DNA of 64,000 nt, from assembly GCF_001640805.2 (NCBI RefSeq), contig NC_066833.1, forward strand, positions 3,386,471 through 3,450,470, in the 5' to 3' direction. The stretch comes from Lates calcarifer (taxonomy: Eukaryota; Chordata; Actinopteri; Centropomidae). Positions 38,751-50,397 of this stretch are shown here, piece after piece (the first letter of the stretch is position 1; each line of letters starts with the position of its first letter). The notes beneath the pieces were generated by a model. That model was not told the origin of the DNA. It made no database searches and saw nothing but the letters and a program-made list of their open reading frames with translations. Made by a program: the position numbers and the translations under genes.

Positions 38751-39996
38751 GTGAGTTTCTGTACATTTGTCTACACTGATTCATCTATATGACAGAGTTG
38801 AATCTACTTCCTTGGAAGACTGTGGTCAGTAACCACACAGCTTTGTTATATTTCATCTCATATTTTTAGAGTAATAAGTTGTCTGGTTGCTAGAGGATGT
38901 ACTGCATGCCAGACTAGCCCCAGTTACATTACATACATCTCATGTAATCATTATTTTTACTTTTGAGACTTCTGCACTGATGATTGCATTCAAGTCACAG
39001 AGGTAGGGATATGTTTTTCTGAGGGATAAATATAGTACTAGTCAAACTTTAAAAACCCCCACAGGTTGTGCAACAACAAACCAGATTCTTCAAAGACTCT
39101 TTCATCCAGATGGAATTCTCACTTATTCCTGCTCTGCAATAAAAAAGAAGTTTGCTTAATTGTTTCCCAAGTTCCCAAGTCCAATGCATCACAGAGACTT
39201 CAAGGGTCATAATCAGGGGATGATGGCAGTAGCAGCCCAGCAATGTGGTATTTATGTGGTCACTGCAGTACAGTGGACAGCACACCCTGACAGATGGTAT
39301 GAAGGTCATCAGGAGTGTGCTCACTTCTGTTTGACTTTGGGGTAAAAGAGCTCTGCTGTTTTTTAGCTGATGTCAGTGGTTAAAAACAAACATGCAGACT
39401 TAAGCAGTCTTACAAGTATGATCCCCATTTATTGAGGGATTATGTACATTTATGATTTTTAATTGGAAAAACAGGGACATTGACCAGTCTTTTTGAATAT
39501 TAAGAATGGGTGAAAAACACAAAATGTCAAACAAATATTGTATATTTTAACCTTTTAGCCTGAACCTTTCCAAATGAGCAGCTCATTTCTGTCTCCTCTG
39601 TATTTGAGTCTTCACTTCCTATTAAATGTAAGCTTCTTCTGAGGTGATTAGACCTGCTTAAGGTACGCAGTGTCCTCAAGCAGGAAGCACAGTGACTTTA
39701 TGATTAATGAGGACATAAAATCTGACTGAAAACAGCAATCTGTTCCTGTCATAAAATACTGACATCTCTCAGTGAAAGTTTTGTATTTTTTATTGGTTAT
39801 ACCTGAAGCTAATGCAGTCTAACATAACAGTCCTGCAATAAATCCTCCTTCATAAAGGTTATAATGCTCTGTGTCTAAACTGCTTTAGAGAGGCGTTGAT
39901 TCAACTTTAGCATCATTTTGGGGGATCGTTTTTGTGGTGTGGTCGAACTATAAGGCATTATACAAGACGTGTGTCTGTTATGTAGCCCACGTCATT

Positions 39997-40187
39997 GATA
40001 TACATTGGGTGGACAAAACAATAGAAGTCTAATGTAGCCTCTCAAATGACCATACAGTCAAATCAACACCTCTCTAAAACAGTCTCAACAAAAACTGAAC
40101 ACGATAACCATCACGACGGGAGGATTTATTTCATGACTGCATTAGTTTTAGTTTGGTGTACCTAATAAACTGCCAACTGAGTCTATG
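39997..40187 (+). repeat. MITE-like repeat, copy A
   Basis: The segment includes TCAACACCTCTCTAAAACAG, GGAGGATTTATTTCATGACT, then GCATTAGTTTTAGTTTGGTG and TACCTAATAAACTGCCAACTG. A second, diverged copy lies at 58231-58379. The GTGTACCTAATAAACTG end resembles the terminus of a fish Tc1 lineage, so it may be a non-autonomous derivative of one. Confidence 0.65.
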
Positions 40188-40267
40188 CGCAATCAATTGG
40201 TTAATTATCCATTTGAAACTACTTTTCCCTGCTGTTTTCAAAAATGTCTCCAGAAGTATCTTCATGC

Positions 40268-40515
40268 AGATGGCCGCCCACCCTGAGTCCGGTTCTGCTC
40301 GAGGTTTCTGCCTCTTAAAGGAAGTTTTTCATTGCCACTGTCTCCTAGTGCTGCTGCTCATGGTGGGAACTGTTGGGTCTCTCTCTGTAAATACCATATT
40401 TTAAAGAGTATGCTTTAGACCTGCTCTATATGGAAAGTGCCTTGAGGTGACTTTTGTTGTGATTCGGCACTATATAAATAAAAATGAATTGAATTGAATT
40501 GAAATGAATTGAAAG
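40268..40515 (+). mobile_element. LINE 3' tail (L2/CR1-like) ending in GAATT repeats
   Basis: The wording GCAGATGGCCGCCCACCCTG, TTCATTGCCACTGTCTCCTAG, TGCTCATGGTGGGAAC, CCTGCTCTATATGGAAAGTG and CGGCACTATATAAATAAA followed by (TGAAT)n is a widely dispersed 3' end of fish non-LTR retrotransposons. Only the 3' untranslated tail is present. The exact clade is uncertain. Confidence 0.7.
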
Positions 40516-40899
40516 TTGTAAAACATGTATCTGCTTCTTCCACCTCTTCATTAAAACATATATAACACTTCAAATGAGCAAGACACAGTTTTTATAGATG
40601 CACTGTTACATGAAATGGAAAACTCTAAATGGACTCGTGAATTATTTTATACATACTGTAATTTCTCCTGATATATGGACAGTACAGTACTGGTGCTTGG
40701 CATTGTTGGAGACCTTGCAGTCTAGGTTAGACCTTATATTACCCTTCTGTGGCTTTTCATAGAAGTTTGTATTGATGGACCTGTGTGCAGGTGTGTGTGT
40801 GTGTGTGCAGATAGAGAGAGATGAAAGAAAAGAAAGATGTAAAAAGTAGAGATGTGAGTGGTATACATCAAATATATCTCTCCCTGTCATCCAATCCAG

Positions 40900-41158
40900 A
40901 ACATGTTCGGGGAGAAGCCTCCAATCCCGGAGTACAAAGTAGCAGCCATTCAGAAATCTCGCTTCATCCTCCTCCACTATGGGACCTTCAAGGCCGGCTG
41001 GGACTGGTTGATTCTGCTGGCGACCTTCTACGTGGCCGTCACCGTGCCCTATAATGTGTGTTTCACAGTGGTGGGAGGGCGGGATGAAGGCAGCAGCAGC
41101 GCCCCTCGCAGCCCGCCCAGTGTCAGCGACATCCTTGTAGAGATCCTGTTTATTTTAG
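40900..41158 (+). CDS. kcnh3: kcnh3 exon 5: linker end, S1 and start of S2
   Basis: The exon begins [20 protein letters not shown], the conserved pre-S1 segment. S1 follows ([20 protein letters not shown]), then [13 protein letters not shown]. The extracellular S1-S2 loop is rich in Gly, Ser and Pro ([16 protein letters not shown]) and divergent, as usual in ELK channels. S2 starts with [24 protein letters not shown] supports KCNH3 over its paralogues. Acceptor AG is at 40898-40899; donor GTGAGA follows 41158 after one base of the Asp codon that starts the DIVLNFRTT motif in exon 6. Confidence 0.93.
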
Positions 41159-42208
41159 GTGAGAGAACGCACTGGGTTTATTAATGAGGTTCACTCCACA
41201 AGCTCCTCTTTCTACTGACATTTCTGCTATAACATGATTTAAATCTAGAGCCAAATTCCTTTCATAACAAACACTCACCTGAGGCGCACGGGCACGTCTA
41301 TGTTGACACTTAACTTCAGTAATCAGTAAGACTTTGTGACTATTTGTTCATCGCTCACTGCCCCTGATGGAAAGTCAATAAAAAAGCCTTTATCTGAGCG
41401 GCTCATCAGTCATAATAAAAGTTTTGTTGAAGTTTTTAATGATGCACACACAGCAGTGAAAGGATATGAGCCTTCACAATTGACCATTATGTCTTATTGC
41501 TAACTAATTTCCCAGAAAACAGCAGACCTCTTTGTCCCCAGTCTTGTCCATCTAACTGTAGGAAACTTGTATGGGAGCTCTTAAGTGGACAATTTGCCTT
41601 AATGGGAAAGAGTGAACACAAGCCCTCCATTCATCTGCAATGAAATTATATGAGCCACCCGCAGTTTAACTGCTGACTCCTTTCAGTCAATATCACATTT
41701 GTTAGAACTAATAGTCTAGCCTGTTTATCAATACGTTCACTCACTGAACAGTAGTGAATTGAAATGTGCTGTGATGCTTCTGATTATTCGGTCATTGCTG
41801 TGAATACGCTGCTTTTCATTAACTACATCCTTAAGACTCCTATCAAGACCTGAAAGGTGGAATAGCAGGTTAAATGAAAGGTTTTCACTGGTGGTTTTGA
41901 CATGTTATACATATACTCTTATATCCTGTATATCCTGTTTTCAGACAGACTCAAATTGGTTTCACACCTGAAACCAGATGAGACAGGTAATTTATAACAA
42001 TGAACCACTGAGACATTATTTAGTCTTTTCTGTTGTTTTTAAATCATTTCTTGAAGTGACTCCTGTGTGATCTGTTGAGTGTCTGTTGCTCTGTATGTTA
42101 TTCATTGCTGTGTGATTATCATGTAGGAGTAATGTGTCTGTGACACCTGCACTGTCATGTTGGTTAATTCCTGCTGTCAGCTCCTACTGTTGTTGTTGTT
42201 CTCTGCAG
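41159..42208. other. kcnh3 intron 5
   Basis: The intron is 1.05 kb, with donor GTGAGA and acceptor CTCTGCAG. It has no repeats that I recognise. A moderately AT-rich, repeat-free block at 41380-41700 is noted as a possible conserved element. Confidence 0.85.
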
Positions 42209-42366
42209 ACATTGTGCTGAACTTTCGAACTACTTTTGTGAGCACGTCGGGTCAGGTCGTGTACGATGCCCGCTCCATCTGCGTTCACTACGTCACCACC
42301 TGGCTCTTTGTTGATCTCATTGCCGCCCTGCCCTTTGACCTGCTGTATGCTTTCAACGTCAGCGTG
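42209..42366 (+). CDS. kcnh3: kcnh3 exon 6: end of S2 and S3
   Basis: The exon encodes the intracellular end of S2 ([12 protein letters not shown], with the acidic residue and Asn-Phe-Arg-Thr-Thr of EAG-type voltage sensors), the loop [19 protein letters not shown], and S3 ([21 protein letters not shown]) with its conserved Asp and LPFD motif. FRTTFVS is the KCNH3 spelling; KCNH4 and KCNH8 usually have FRTTYVS. The acceptor is TTCTCTGCAG and the donor GTGAGT; exit is phase 0. The frame stays open past the donor for about 31 codons, but exon 7 continues the family alignment exactly, so the splice is preferred. Confidence 0.94.
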
Positions 42367-43007
42367 GTGAGTCTCCTCTGTGTGTGTTATTGTGCGTCTG
42401 TCTGCGCAGTTGCGTGTTTCCATTCTCAAAGATGTGTGTGTGTGGCAAATCTGGATATTTAATTCACCTCTTTTTTTCTCCACGGAGGAAACACTTGCAT
42501 GTGGACACACACTCTCCTGCATTCATTTTCCACACCAACACACCAGTGGCAATGGGCCAAATTTGGAGAAAGGGAAAATGTATGTATAATGTCGTAGGCT
42601 CCCATGTGATCAACCAGACTGTTGCTCATCAGGCAAACAAATGATGCAGAGCCAATCTAAAGTTAGTGAACAAACTGCAGGTCTCATTAATTTGTATTTT
42701 CAGAATCTCAGAATCCTGAAAGATGTAGAACTGTGGGGTAAATTACTGCACATGCATGCAAATGAGTATTAAGACTTCATGTTAAATTCTAGTTTGGAGT
42801 TGAAAAATGTCTGATAAAGATACATCTTTTGAATAAAACTGTCATTTAGACTAACCATTTATTAATAACACATGGTGAAATGTTGTGAAAGAATCCTCAG
42901 GTTTCAAAATGATAGCACCTTCACAGAATAATTTCCTTATATTTAAGAAATGTTGAAGGCTGCAGCTGTGTGTGTGAACAGATGTGGTATGTTATCTGTC
43001 TGTGCAG
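42367..43007. other. kcnh3 intron 6
   Basis: The intron is 0.64 kb, with donor GTGAGT and acceptor CTGTGCAG. Nothing else is recognised in it. Confidence 0.85.
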
Positions 43008-43209
43008 TACTTTGGAGTCCACCTGTTGAAGACGGTGCGGCTCCTTCGGTTACTGCGGCTGCTCCAAAAGCTGGAGCGCTACTCCCAGTACAGCGCTGTG
43101 GTCCTGACCCTGCTCATGTCCATGTTCGCCCTGCTGGCCCACTGGATGGCCTGTGTCTGGTATTTCATAGGTCGAAGGGAGATCGAAAGTCCCGGCTCCT
43201 GGGATATTG
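43008..43209 (+). CDS. kcnh3: kcnh3 exon 7: S4 voltage sensor and S5
   Basis: The exon begins [10 protein letters not shown] and encodes the S4 helix, with basic residues at every third position (Lys8, Arg11, Arg14, Arg17, Lys21, Arg24 of the exon), then [11 protein letters not shown] and S5 ([20 protein letters not shown]). It ends [15 protein letters not shown]. The YFG start is diagnostic of KCNH3, as KCNH4 and KCNH8 have a Ser-Leu-Val start, and REIES also matches KCNH3. The acceptor is CTGTGCAG and the donor GTTAGT, slightly off consensus. Exit is phase 1. Confidence 0.94.
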
Positions 43210-46200
43210 GTTAGTGTGCAGTTTGTTTGTTTTTTCCCACCCAAACACAGTGTTGGAAGTACTATTAGTATTTAATATAATATGCTACCATTGGACAGAG
43301 CCAGGCTAGCTACTTTAAAGACTTTCACTTGTTGCTGTGTTTTCAAGGCCAAATAAAATGCTCCCAGTAGGTATTTACAGTAAATGGTGCTCTCTTCTGA
43401 TCTAAATTTAGTATCTGTAGGGTTGGAGTGGAGGAAAAATCCTCTCTGGAGCAGCTTTATGGTCCATTTTCTCTGGGTGAAGAGCTTTTAGTGCATGGTT
43501 TTGTATTTCGCTCAAGTTTTTAATTGTCACTGTGAATGTACTGTAAATATCCTGCCAGTGCCAGACACCAGAATTTCATTTGGGCAAATTGAGCAAATCT
43601 ACAGCATCTCAATCAGAAAAGATAGGATACTGTATCACTCTTCTCAATTACAATACAAGCTCTGTCCTCAGGAAATAATTTTAGGGCTCCCAAATGCAGA
43701 TTAAATTAGATCTTAGCTTATTGCAGCCCTACTTTGTACTTTATGATGAGATAACTACATTTTTATATAAAAAGCCTGCCTAGTTCAGCTTTAACCACTT
43801 GCACATTCACCGACCCAGTCTCACTTGAAAGACACATACCTAACTGGCTGTAATTTTGTATCCTCAACAAAACCACAGAAACTGTTATGCAGAGGGACAG
43901 CCCCCACATGTCTCAATTTTCTGCAAGACAGATGCTTTTAATAAGATGCAGCTTTGTTGATATTCCACAAACATGTCTCAGTGGAGAATCTGAAATCCTG
44001 CGGGTGACATGAAACCCTGGCATACAATCTGATAAATTTAACACACATAAACAGACAGGTGGCTTCAAAGGGAGGAAAGTTTAATCCTGCTGACTGAACC
44101 AAAGATCAGCATCAGTCCTCATGTGTCTTTCACTGGATTCTACCTAAGCATCACACTAACACACACACAAACATGTTGTTAAACTGCAAATGCCATGTTT
44201 TTAAAGCTATGGACCCAACTCTGGGACACATAATGAGATGTGTACTCCTGTTGCCTCTCAGCCTTTTCCATTTATCCTTCCTGCTTTTCTCTCACCTGCT
44301 GCCTCGTTCTCCCTTCCTCCATCTCTCTCATTGATTTGTACCAACCTACCTATCATTATCCTTTCAGCAAACCACATAATGGCAGACAGTGACACTGCTG
44401 TCAATTCATGTCAGTGGTCCCTGAATTTAGTTTTCAGACAGTAGGGAATCCAAAGGACAACAAAGACCAGTCTGCAGTCTGACCTTTGTATGACACCAAC
44501 TGTGATTCACAATAGAGATCTGATATCAGCATGAACATAGGTTGAACTGCTCTATGTCTCTGTCAGTCATTTGGCTGGTTCTTGGGAGAAGTGCAGTTCT
44601 TGTCTGCAGGGCTATCAATAATTCAAGGGCAGTGGTTCCATGGCCCTCCCTACAGTCCCTCATGGAGCTGTAGTCACTGCACAAACCACAGTCTACTGAA
44701 CCAAAAAGGAAAAAGGGCATAAGGACGCTTTCAACACATGGGTTTAGGCATACCATTTGTCAGAAAATTGAACTTTTAACAATACTTTTAGAAGGTTTTA
44801 GAGGCAAGCAAGCACCAACTATCACCACAGAGGGCAATAGCTCAAGATAGCTCAAGATGTCGGTCAAACAAAAACAACCCAAAACACACAGAACCCATCT
44901 TTAATTTTTAATATCTTCATTTTGAAAACCAACAGGGAGACACATTTCAAAAATATCAAGCACCCCTTAGCAGAGCTGTATCTGAGTACAGAGAGCCAAA
45001 GTGAAACTGAAACTTCTGAGTTTTGTTCCAGAAGTAAGTAAGTAAGTAATCATTTCCAACTTTTTTGCTGTTATCTCTGTAGAGGTCTAAAAACCTGTCT
45101 GAGTTAACTACAACTTCAACTTGTTGAAATGGTCTTTGTTAAATCAAGTGAACCACACAGCATACTGTTGAGAAACACTGATACAGCTCCTATATACATG
45201 ACGGGGTCTGATTACTTTCTGAATGAGCTCTGTGGCACAGAGGAATAAGCTATATCTGATCTATATGCGATACTCAGTATTTCCTTTAAAGCACTTCTGA
45301 CTGTCTTCAGTGCTCAGTGGAGCAAAGTTGGCTTTTTAGTTATAAATACAGTGTACTTTTCTCTGTCATGGCTGTCAGCGGACAAGTGCACAGGAGGCTA
45401 GTAAGACCCTCTAATGCTGCTTGATAAGGCAGTCTTTATTTGTCTATAAAATGCTGGGAGAATGTGGGCACTAATGTGTGGGACAGTGGCAAAACATCTT
45501 CATGCCTGATCATACCAGAACATGGCACAGCAAAGGTGACTCCCTCATCCTTGCAAAATAAATGGCCTTAGATGCTTGGTGACGTAGTGACTACTTGGAG
45601 GGATGGCTGCTTCCCATAATAACCTACAGTTAGCAACCGAGCAAACAAGATTTATTTAAGAGATGTAGTTGTCCCATTGACTCAGTTTAGTAGTTTATAC
45701 TGTGCCAGAGAATGGTTATGTAAAAGTGGTTCATGCATCTCAGCTAATGTGATATACTATACTCTCCTCCATATTGGAATCTGTAGCGTTAAACTCTGCA
45801 AGAAACAGCTGCTAATAAGATGCTGACACTGCTTAATTTTTTAAAGATATGTTCGTACCAGTCACTAACTTCCCATAGTACAAAGAGCCTTCTCAGTGTT
45901 GTCAGTATACACAGTAGCAGAATGCTCAATGAGGAAAAAAAAAGATGCTCAAGGAAACAGCTATGACTTCTTCTCACCTTTTAGAATGGCCCAGTCAGAT
46001 CCCAGACCTGAACCTAATAGCAATGCTGTGGAACGACCTCAAGAGACCCATTCACACCAGACATCCTAAGAATATGGCTGAGCTGAGGCAGTTCAAAGTC
46101 CAAAATTCCTCCTGAGCATCGTGCAGGTGTGATCTGTAGCCGCTGGACGAGCTTTTTAAGGTTACTGCTGCCAAAGGAGGTTCAACTAGTTAGTAAATCC

Positions 46201-48044
46201 AAGGACTTACTTTTTCCACCAGCACTGGGAATGTTAGTAGATGTGTTTCATGAAGAAACAAATTCAAGTGGCAATAATTTGATTTGAGTCCCAAATCTCA
46301 CTGTTGGAAACACTGGTGTGACTGCGCCCTCAGACAGGGTAAACAGAAGTCAGGACCATGGACAGCTCAGTCAGCTCTGCTGCACAGAGGAGAAATCAGC
46401 ACCTTGGACAGAGGCAGAAAAAAAGCTGCTTTGGGACACTGTCCAGTTTCCACCAAAAAGAATAAAGATGTACTGGTAACACTTGAAAATAGGGTGAACA
46501 TGATGATTAACCATGGTTAACCATTGAGTGATGCAGCAAAATGTATGTGTCTGCATCTAACAACCAGTTTGACAAAAACAGCTTCATTGTTCTGTGAGAC
46601 CAGGTAATGTTCTGCTTTCAGAGAGGCTGATCAAATGCATGCCTCTAATGTAACTGGACTCCAGATAATTGTGTGGCATATTACTTAATGCATGAGGTAA
46701 CTGAAACTGATGATCAGCATTACATGCTATCAATGTAACATGTACACCTTCTACAGGAGTAGGAGGGAAACTGGATGGGTTTGTTTTGTTCCAGAGAGTA
46801 ATCTTGAACATGTTAATACAGAAACTGATGGTCCTTGAAGCTTTAACTTAACACATAAACTCATAGTGACTCAATTAGTTTTTAATAACGAGAAACAGGA
46901 TTTCATGATGTATGCTGCACTGAAACCATAACAGAGAATGGACAGGTGCCGTATCTCAGTGTGTTTTCAGAGATGCAGGCTTTATTAGAGTCTGCAGTAT
47001 CATCAGTAATGCCCTCCACATTCCTTTATGCATTGACAAGACAAAAAAAATGCAATATAGCATCTTAGTCAGGTCCACATTTCCTGAGGTTGGCAGAGGT
47101 TAAGTTGTGCTAATAACAAAGTAATTAGGAAACTACTCAGGTGTTAAATCCTCTAATGTTGTTGGTTTAGCTGCTTGACTGAGACTCTGCTCACAGTTCA
47201 ACTGTCTACTTCTGCTTATTTATGCTGGCAGGCTGGTCTCACTCTTTTAGAACTCCATAAATACACACACACACACACACTCAGAGCTGTTTGCCTGAAC
47301 TGTGTGATGCTGGAGATCAATGAATGGATGCATCCATATTGTATTATTCATATTCCCTCTCTTGCTCCTTCTTTTTCTGAATCTGCTGGCTGTGGCTCAG
47401 CTGGGCTTCACTATATTCTACTCGTCGACTCACAAAAACACTGTGTCTCAATAATTCATCCTCCTTCGTTCACTTCCTACTTTATACACTTTCTCCTTAT
47501 TTTTTCCCTTCCTTGGGCTGCTCCCCTCCTTCCTTTCTTCCTTCTTTCCTCTAAAGCTGATCTGCCGTCTTGATATTTGTTGGATTAATTTGAATCCTCA
47601 GTTTTTTTCAAGAACATTTTTCATTTAATTTGTTTATTTCTTGTCTAAGATTGATAGAGGAATGTTCATGTTCCAGTAAGTTTAATATCTGGACTGGCAA
47701 AACTGGCAATACAAATGAGCAGAGTGAGTGCAGGACCTGTAGCTGGAATATACAGGCCCTGTAAAATAGACCATTGCCAAAACAATGAATTAAAGGGAAT
47801 CTTATTAGACTGTTTATTTATGTTATTGGTTATGTAAAGAAAATGTAACATTGTCCAATATATCACTACCATGATTTTTAAAATTCTCAAATGTATCCCT
47901 ACTGCACTCAAGAAATCTTGTATTGGTTGGGCTATACTAAGAGAGTATACATTAGTTACATCCCATCAAAGGATGATGAAAGTCTGTCAGTGTAGTGTAG
48001 TGAAAAAGGGATTTTCTAAATGAATTTCTGTCTCTTTCTTTCAG
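43210..48044. other. kcnh3 intron 7
   Basis: The intron is 4.8 kb, with donor GTTAGT and acceptor TTTCTTTCAG. It contains a Tc1-like 3' relic (45984-46265) and a small CA run (47263-47280). No other gene is seen. Confidence 0.85.
45984..46265 (+). mobile_element. Tc1-like transposon 3' relic
   Basis: The + strand encodes EWPSQIPDLNLIAMLWNDLK, RPIHTRHPKNMAELRQF and a stop. This is the block around the third catalytic acidic residue of Tc1 transposase; the usual SPDLNPIE reads IPDLNLIA, so that Glu is replaced by Ala. Downstream, GTTACTGCTGCCAAAGGAGG, TTACTTTTTCCACCAGCACT and AGATGTGTTTCATGAAGAAAC are standard 3' non-coding text of this group. It may come from the same lineage as the 5' piece at 8818-9510. 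Confidence 0.8.
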
Positions 48045-48428
48045 GTTGGCTCCATGAGCTGGCTAAGCGTCTTAGTACCCCTTACTTCCTGTCCAATCTG
48101 ACAACGCTGGCCCCCTCCACAGTCAGCAGCCTCCCGGCCAACAGCAGCAGCAGCAGCCAGTGGAACGTGTCGGGGTCAGAGGTCGGGGGGCAGGGCTCCT
48201 GGAATTCCAGCCAATATTACGGAAACGTGTCGGGGGGTGAGGCGGTGTCGGGGACGGGCAATGAGGGCGGGGGTTTCGGGGTGCTGGGTGGTGGCCCGTC
48301 GATGCGTAGCAGCTACGTGACGTCACTCTACTTTGCCCTGAGCAGTCTGACCAGCGTGGGGTTTGGAAATGTGTCAGCAAACACGGACTCAGAGAAGATC
48401 TTCTCCATCTGCACCATGCTCATAGGAG
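48045..48428 (+). CDS. kcnh3: kcnh3 exon 8: glycosylated turret, pore helix, GFG filter, start of S6
   Basis: This is the largest exon. It begins with the conserved turret start WLHELAKRL and continues with a long extracellular S5-to-pore turret rich in Ser, Asn and Gly. Five N-glycosylation sequons are visible, with Asn codons at 48095, 48140, 48164, 48203 and 48224. Next come a Gly-rich run ending [10 protein letters not shown], the pore helix [14 protein letters not shown], the selectivity filter SVGFGN (about 48353-48370) and S6 start [15 protein letters not shown] instead of GYG is normal for the EAG superfamily. A long Ser/Asn/Gly turret is typical of KCNH3; KCNH4 and KCNH8 turrets are much shorter. 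The acceptor is TTTCTTTCAG and the donor GTATGA; exit is phase 1. Confidence 0.94.
48250..48288 (+). other. Potential G-quadruplex inside exon 8
   Basis: Six G-runs of three or more lie on the coding strand with loops of one to six bases: 48250-48253, 48256-48258, 48265-48267, 48269-48273, 48278-48281 and 48286-48288. This satisfies the usual four-run, short-loop pattern with spare runs. It encodes the Gly-rich end of the channel turret. Further G-runs upstream (48184-48189, 48232-48237) extend the G-rich region. Confidence 0.75.
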
Positions 48429-48657
48429 GTATGAAATGTGTGCTTGTTATCTTTTATTAATGCTCAGCTCTCCTCTGCCCCTTCATTCTTCCTCTTTATA
48501 GCATGTCAGTGTTTCCTCTCACGCTCTTCCTCTGCTCTCAGTCTTAAGTTTTCACTCAGCTCATTATCTGGTGCCAGTGAGACAGGCAGCTAAGCACATT
48601 TTGTTCTGTCTCTTGGAAAAAATGGCTCCTTTTTCATATTGATGACAAACAGTAGAT

Positions 48658-48708
<51 letters not shown>

Positions 48709-50397
48709 TATGCAAAACCACCCGTTTACTGCATTAGTCCCACTTGATTGATTGAGAGGAGTCATTTCATCACATGTTTGACTGTGGATTTATTTATTTA
48801 TTTGTCCTCAAACAGATTTCAGTAAAAGTTGGCATCAAGTTTGGCCATGAGTCAATAAACACGTTATTAGTTTCTGGTGCAAACAACATTTAAAAAAAAC
48901 AAAAAAAACAGCAAGCAGTATGTCACCTTCAACAAACACACAAAATGTTCAAAGGGAATGAAGCGTGTGAATGAAAGTTTCCATGAAACTGCTGTTGCTG
49001 TGCAGTAAAAATCTAAAGATTAACTGAGGACAACTGGAGAAAGATATTTCACTCTGCGTGTGAGCAGACCTGACAGGCTATTGATTCTCATATTTTCACA
49101 AATAATGGCAAAACATTAAATTGTCATTGGGATGCTCTTATGGGTGGTATCAGAGGGCAGGGACAAACTGCCTGTGTGGTTGTTCATGTTGGAGGACTTG
49201 TTGTAATTTAATAGCCACAGTGCCCAGCTGTTTAAGGAAAATACATAGCCTCTTTTTTTTCCAAGTGATATTATGTATTTGTGACCAGATTTATATCTTC
49301 AGTAGGAACAAATGAGCTTGGGGCTGAGGGCAGCAGTCAGGGTAGAGAAGTCAGAAAGTGTTGAGAAACAAACTGAACACACTGTTGGTTTTGGGCTTTT
49401 CGTGGGATTTGTTCACAATATGCGAAACAGAGAATAAAGCCAGTCTCATCCTCTAAAATTTAATTAAATTTGTGTTTTGGAGTGGTTTTTTGTGTGTTGC
49501 ATTGGTGTTTAATAACCTTGCACCCACAGTGATTTGTGTATAGTCCTTTCTCAAAGGAGAGAGCTCAGTGAGAGAGGAAGAGAGGAGAGTAAAGACCACA
49601 GCTTCATTAATCTTTCTCAATTTGTCCTCACTAGGAGGTCAGAGTTCTGTATTGGTGAGCTGCCCTTCAGCTGTAACTGAGAGATATTTAGACATTTTTA
49701 CACCAGGGTTTTTTCCAAAATGTGAGGTGGGTCACTGTGCCTGAACAAGCAGTCATCCTAAAATAATGTCATTAGTCTGGGTGTCAGTGGACTGTGTAAG
49801 TGTCCTGTGATCTGAACGCTGTTTCAGCAGCTTTTCTACTTGGGCAAAAATTAAATTTAGGGACAGAAAGTGCAACGCAGTGCACTCAGGAAAGTACATC
49901 ATAAAACAGATAGTTCCAGTCCTCACTGGGTCATTGCTGGTTTGCTGTGTTGACATTCAAAGTAAATCAGTAAGTTTATATTACTTAAATATTAATGCTT
50001 CGTCCACACTGAGAATCATTGCTCATGCTGGGATTGGGGTCTTAGAATGATAATTCTGTTGTTTTTGTAGATGTTTTGTTCACCAGAAATAAAGGATTTA
50101 TTCAATGGGATTATTTTTATTTCAGGAATGTGTCACTGACATTTTGTGAAAGCAGTAATCCACTTAAGGGACTGCTTTACAGTGGTGTTAGAGCAGCTAA
50201 AATCGTTTTAAGCCCTTTGCTTTTTAACTTCTTGGGGCTTATAAAGACGTCCCATAAAGCTTCCTGCTGTGCAGAAGCATTATGGGATTTTCCTGAGGTC
50301 CACTCTCAATAAAAGCCAATCATATCACTCAGTAATTGACTCTGAATCATACTAAAAACACACAGTAGGGTAAAGAACCTTTTCTCCTGTCTTCCAG
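48429..50397. other. kcnh3 intron 8
   Basis: The intron is about 2.0 kb, with donor GTATGA and acceptor TCTTCCAG. It contains the (CA)n run at 48660-48705. No gene is seen. Confidence 0.85.
48660..48705. repeat. (CA)n microsatellite, about 23 units
   Basis: An uninterrupted CA run 230 bp downstream of the pore exon. Confidence 0.97.

Larger units (their letters stand above)
38751..40899. other. kcnh3 intron 4
   Basis: The intron is bounded by donor GTGAGT and acceptor ATCCAATCCAG and is about 2.1 kb. It contains a small MITE-like repeat (39997-40187) directly followed by a LINE 3' tail (40268-40515), plus a (GT)n run at 40791-40808. Confidence 0.85.

Noticed and set aside
40642..40977. Minus-strand frame overlapping exon 5
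   Set aside because: It is the shadow of coding exon 5 and a GT repeat, with no domain similarity.
42367..42462. Extension of exon 6 through the donor (VSLLCVC...)
   Set aside because: KCNH4 and KCNH8 have a Ser-Leu here, but the following residues do not match S4, whereas splicing to 43008 restores the exact family alignment.
45170..45240. Possible Tc1 3' end (GGGGTCTGATTACTTTCTGAATGAG)
   Set aside because: The wording resembles a Tc1 terminus, but only about 25 bases match and no other element sequence is adjacent.
48123..48380. Minus-strand frame opposite exon 8, rich in Pro and Cys
   Set aside because: It is explained by the complement of the Gly/Ser-rich turret codons.
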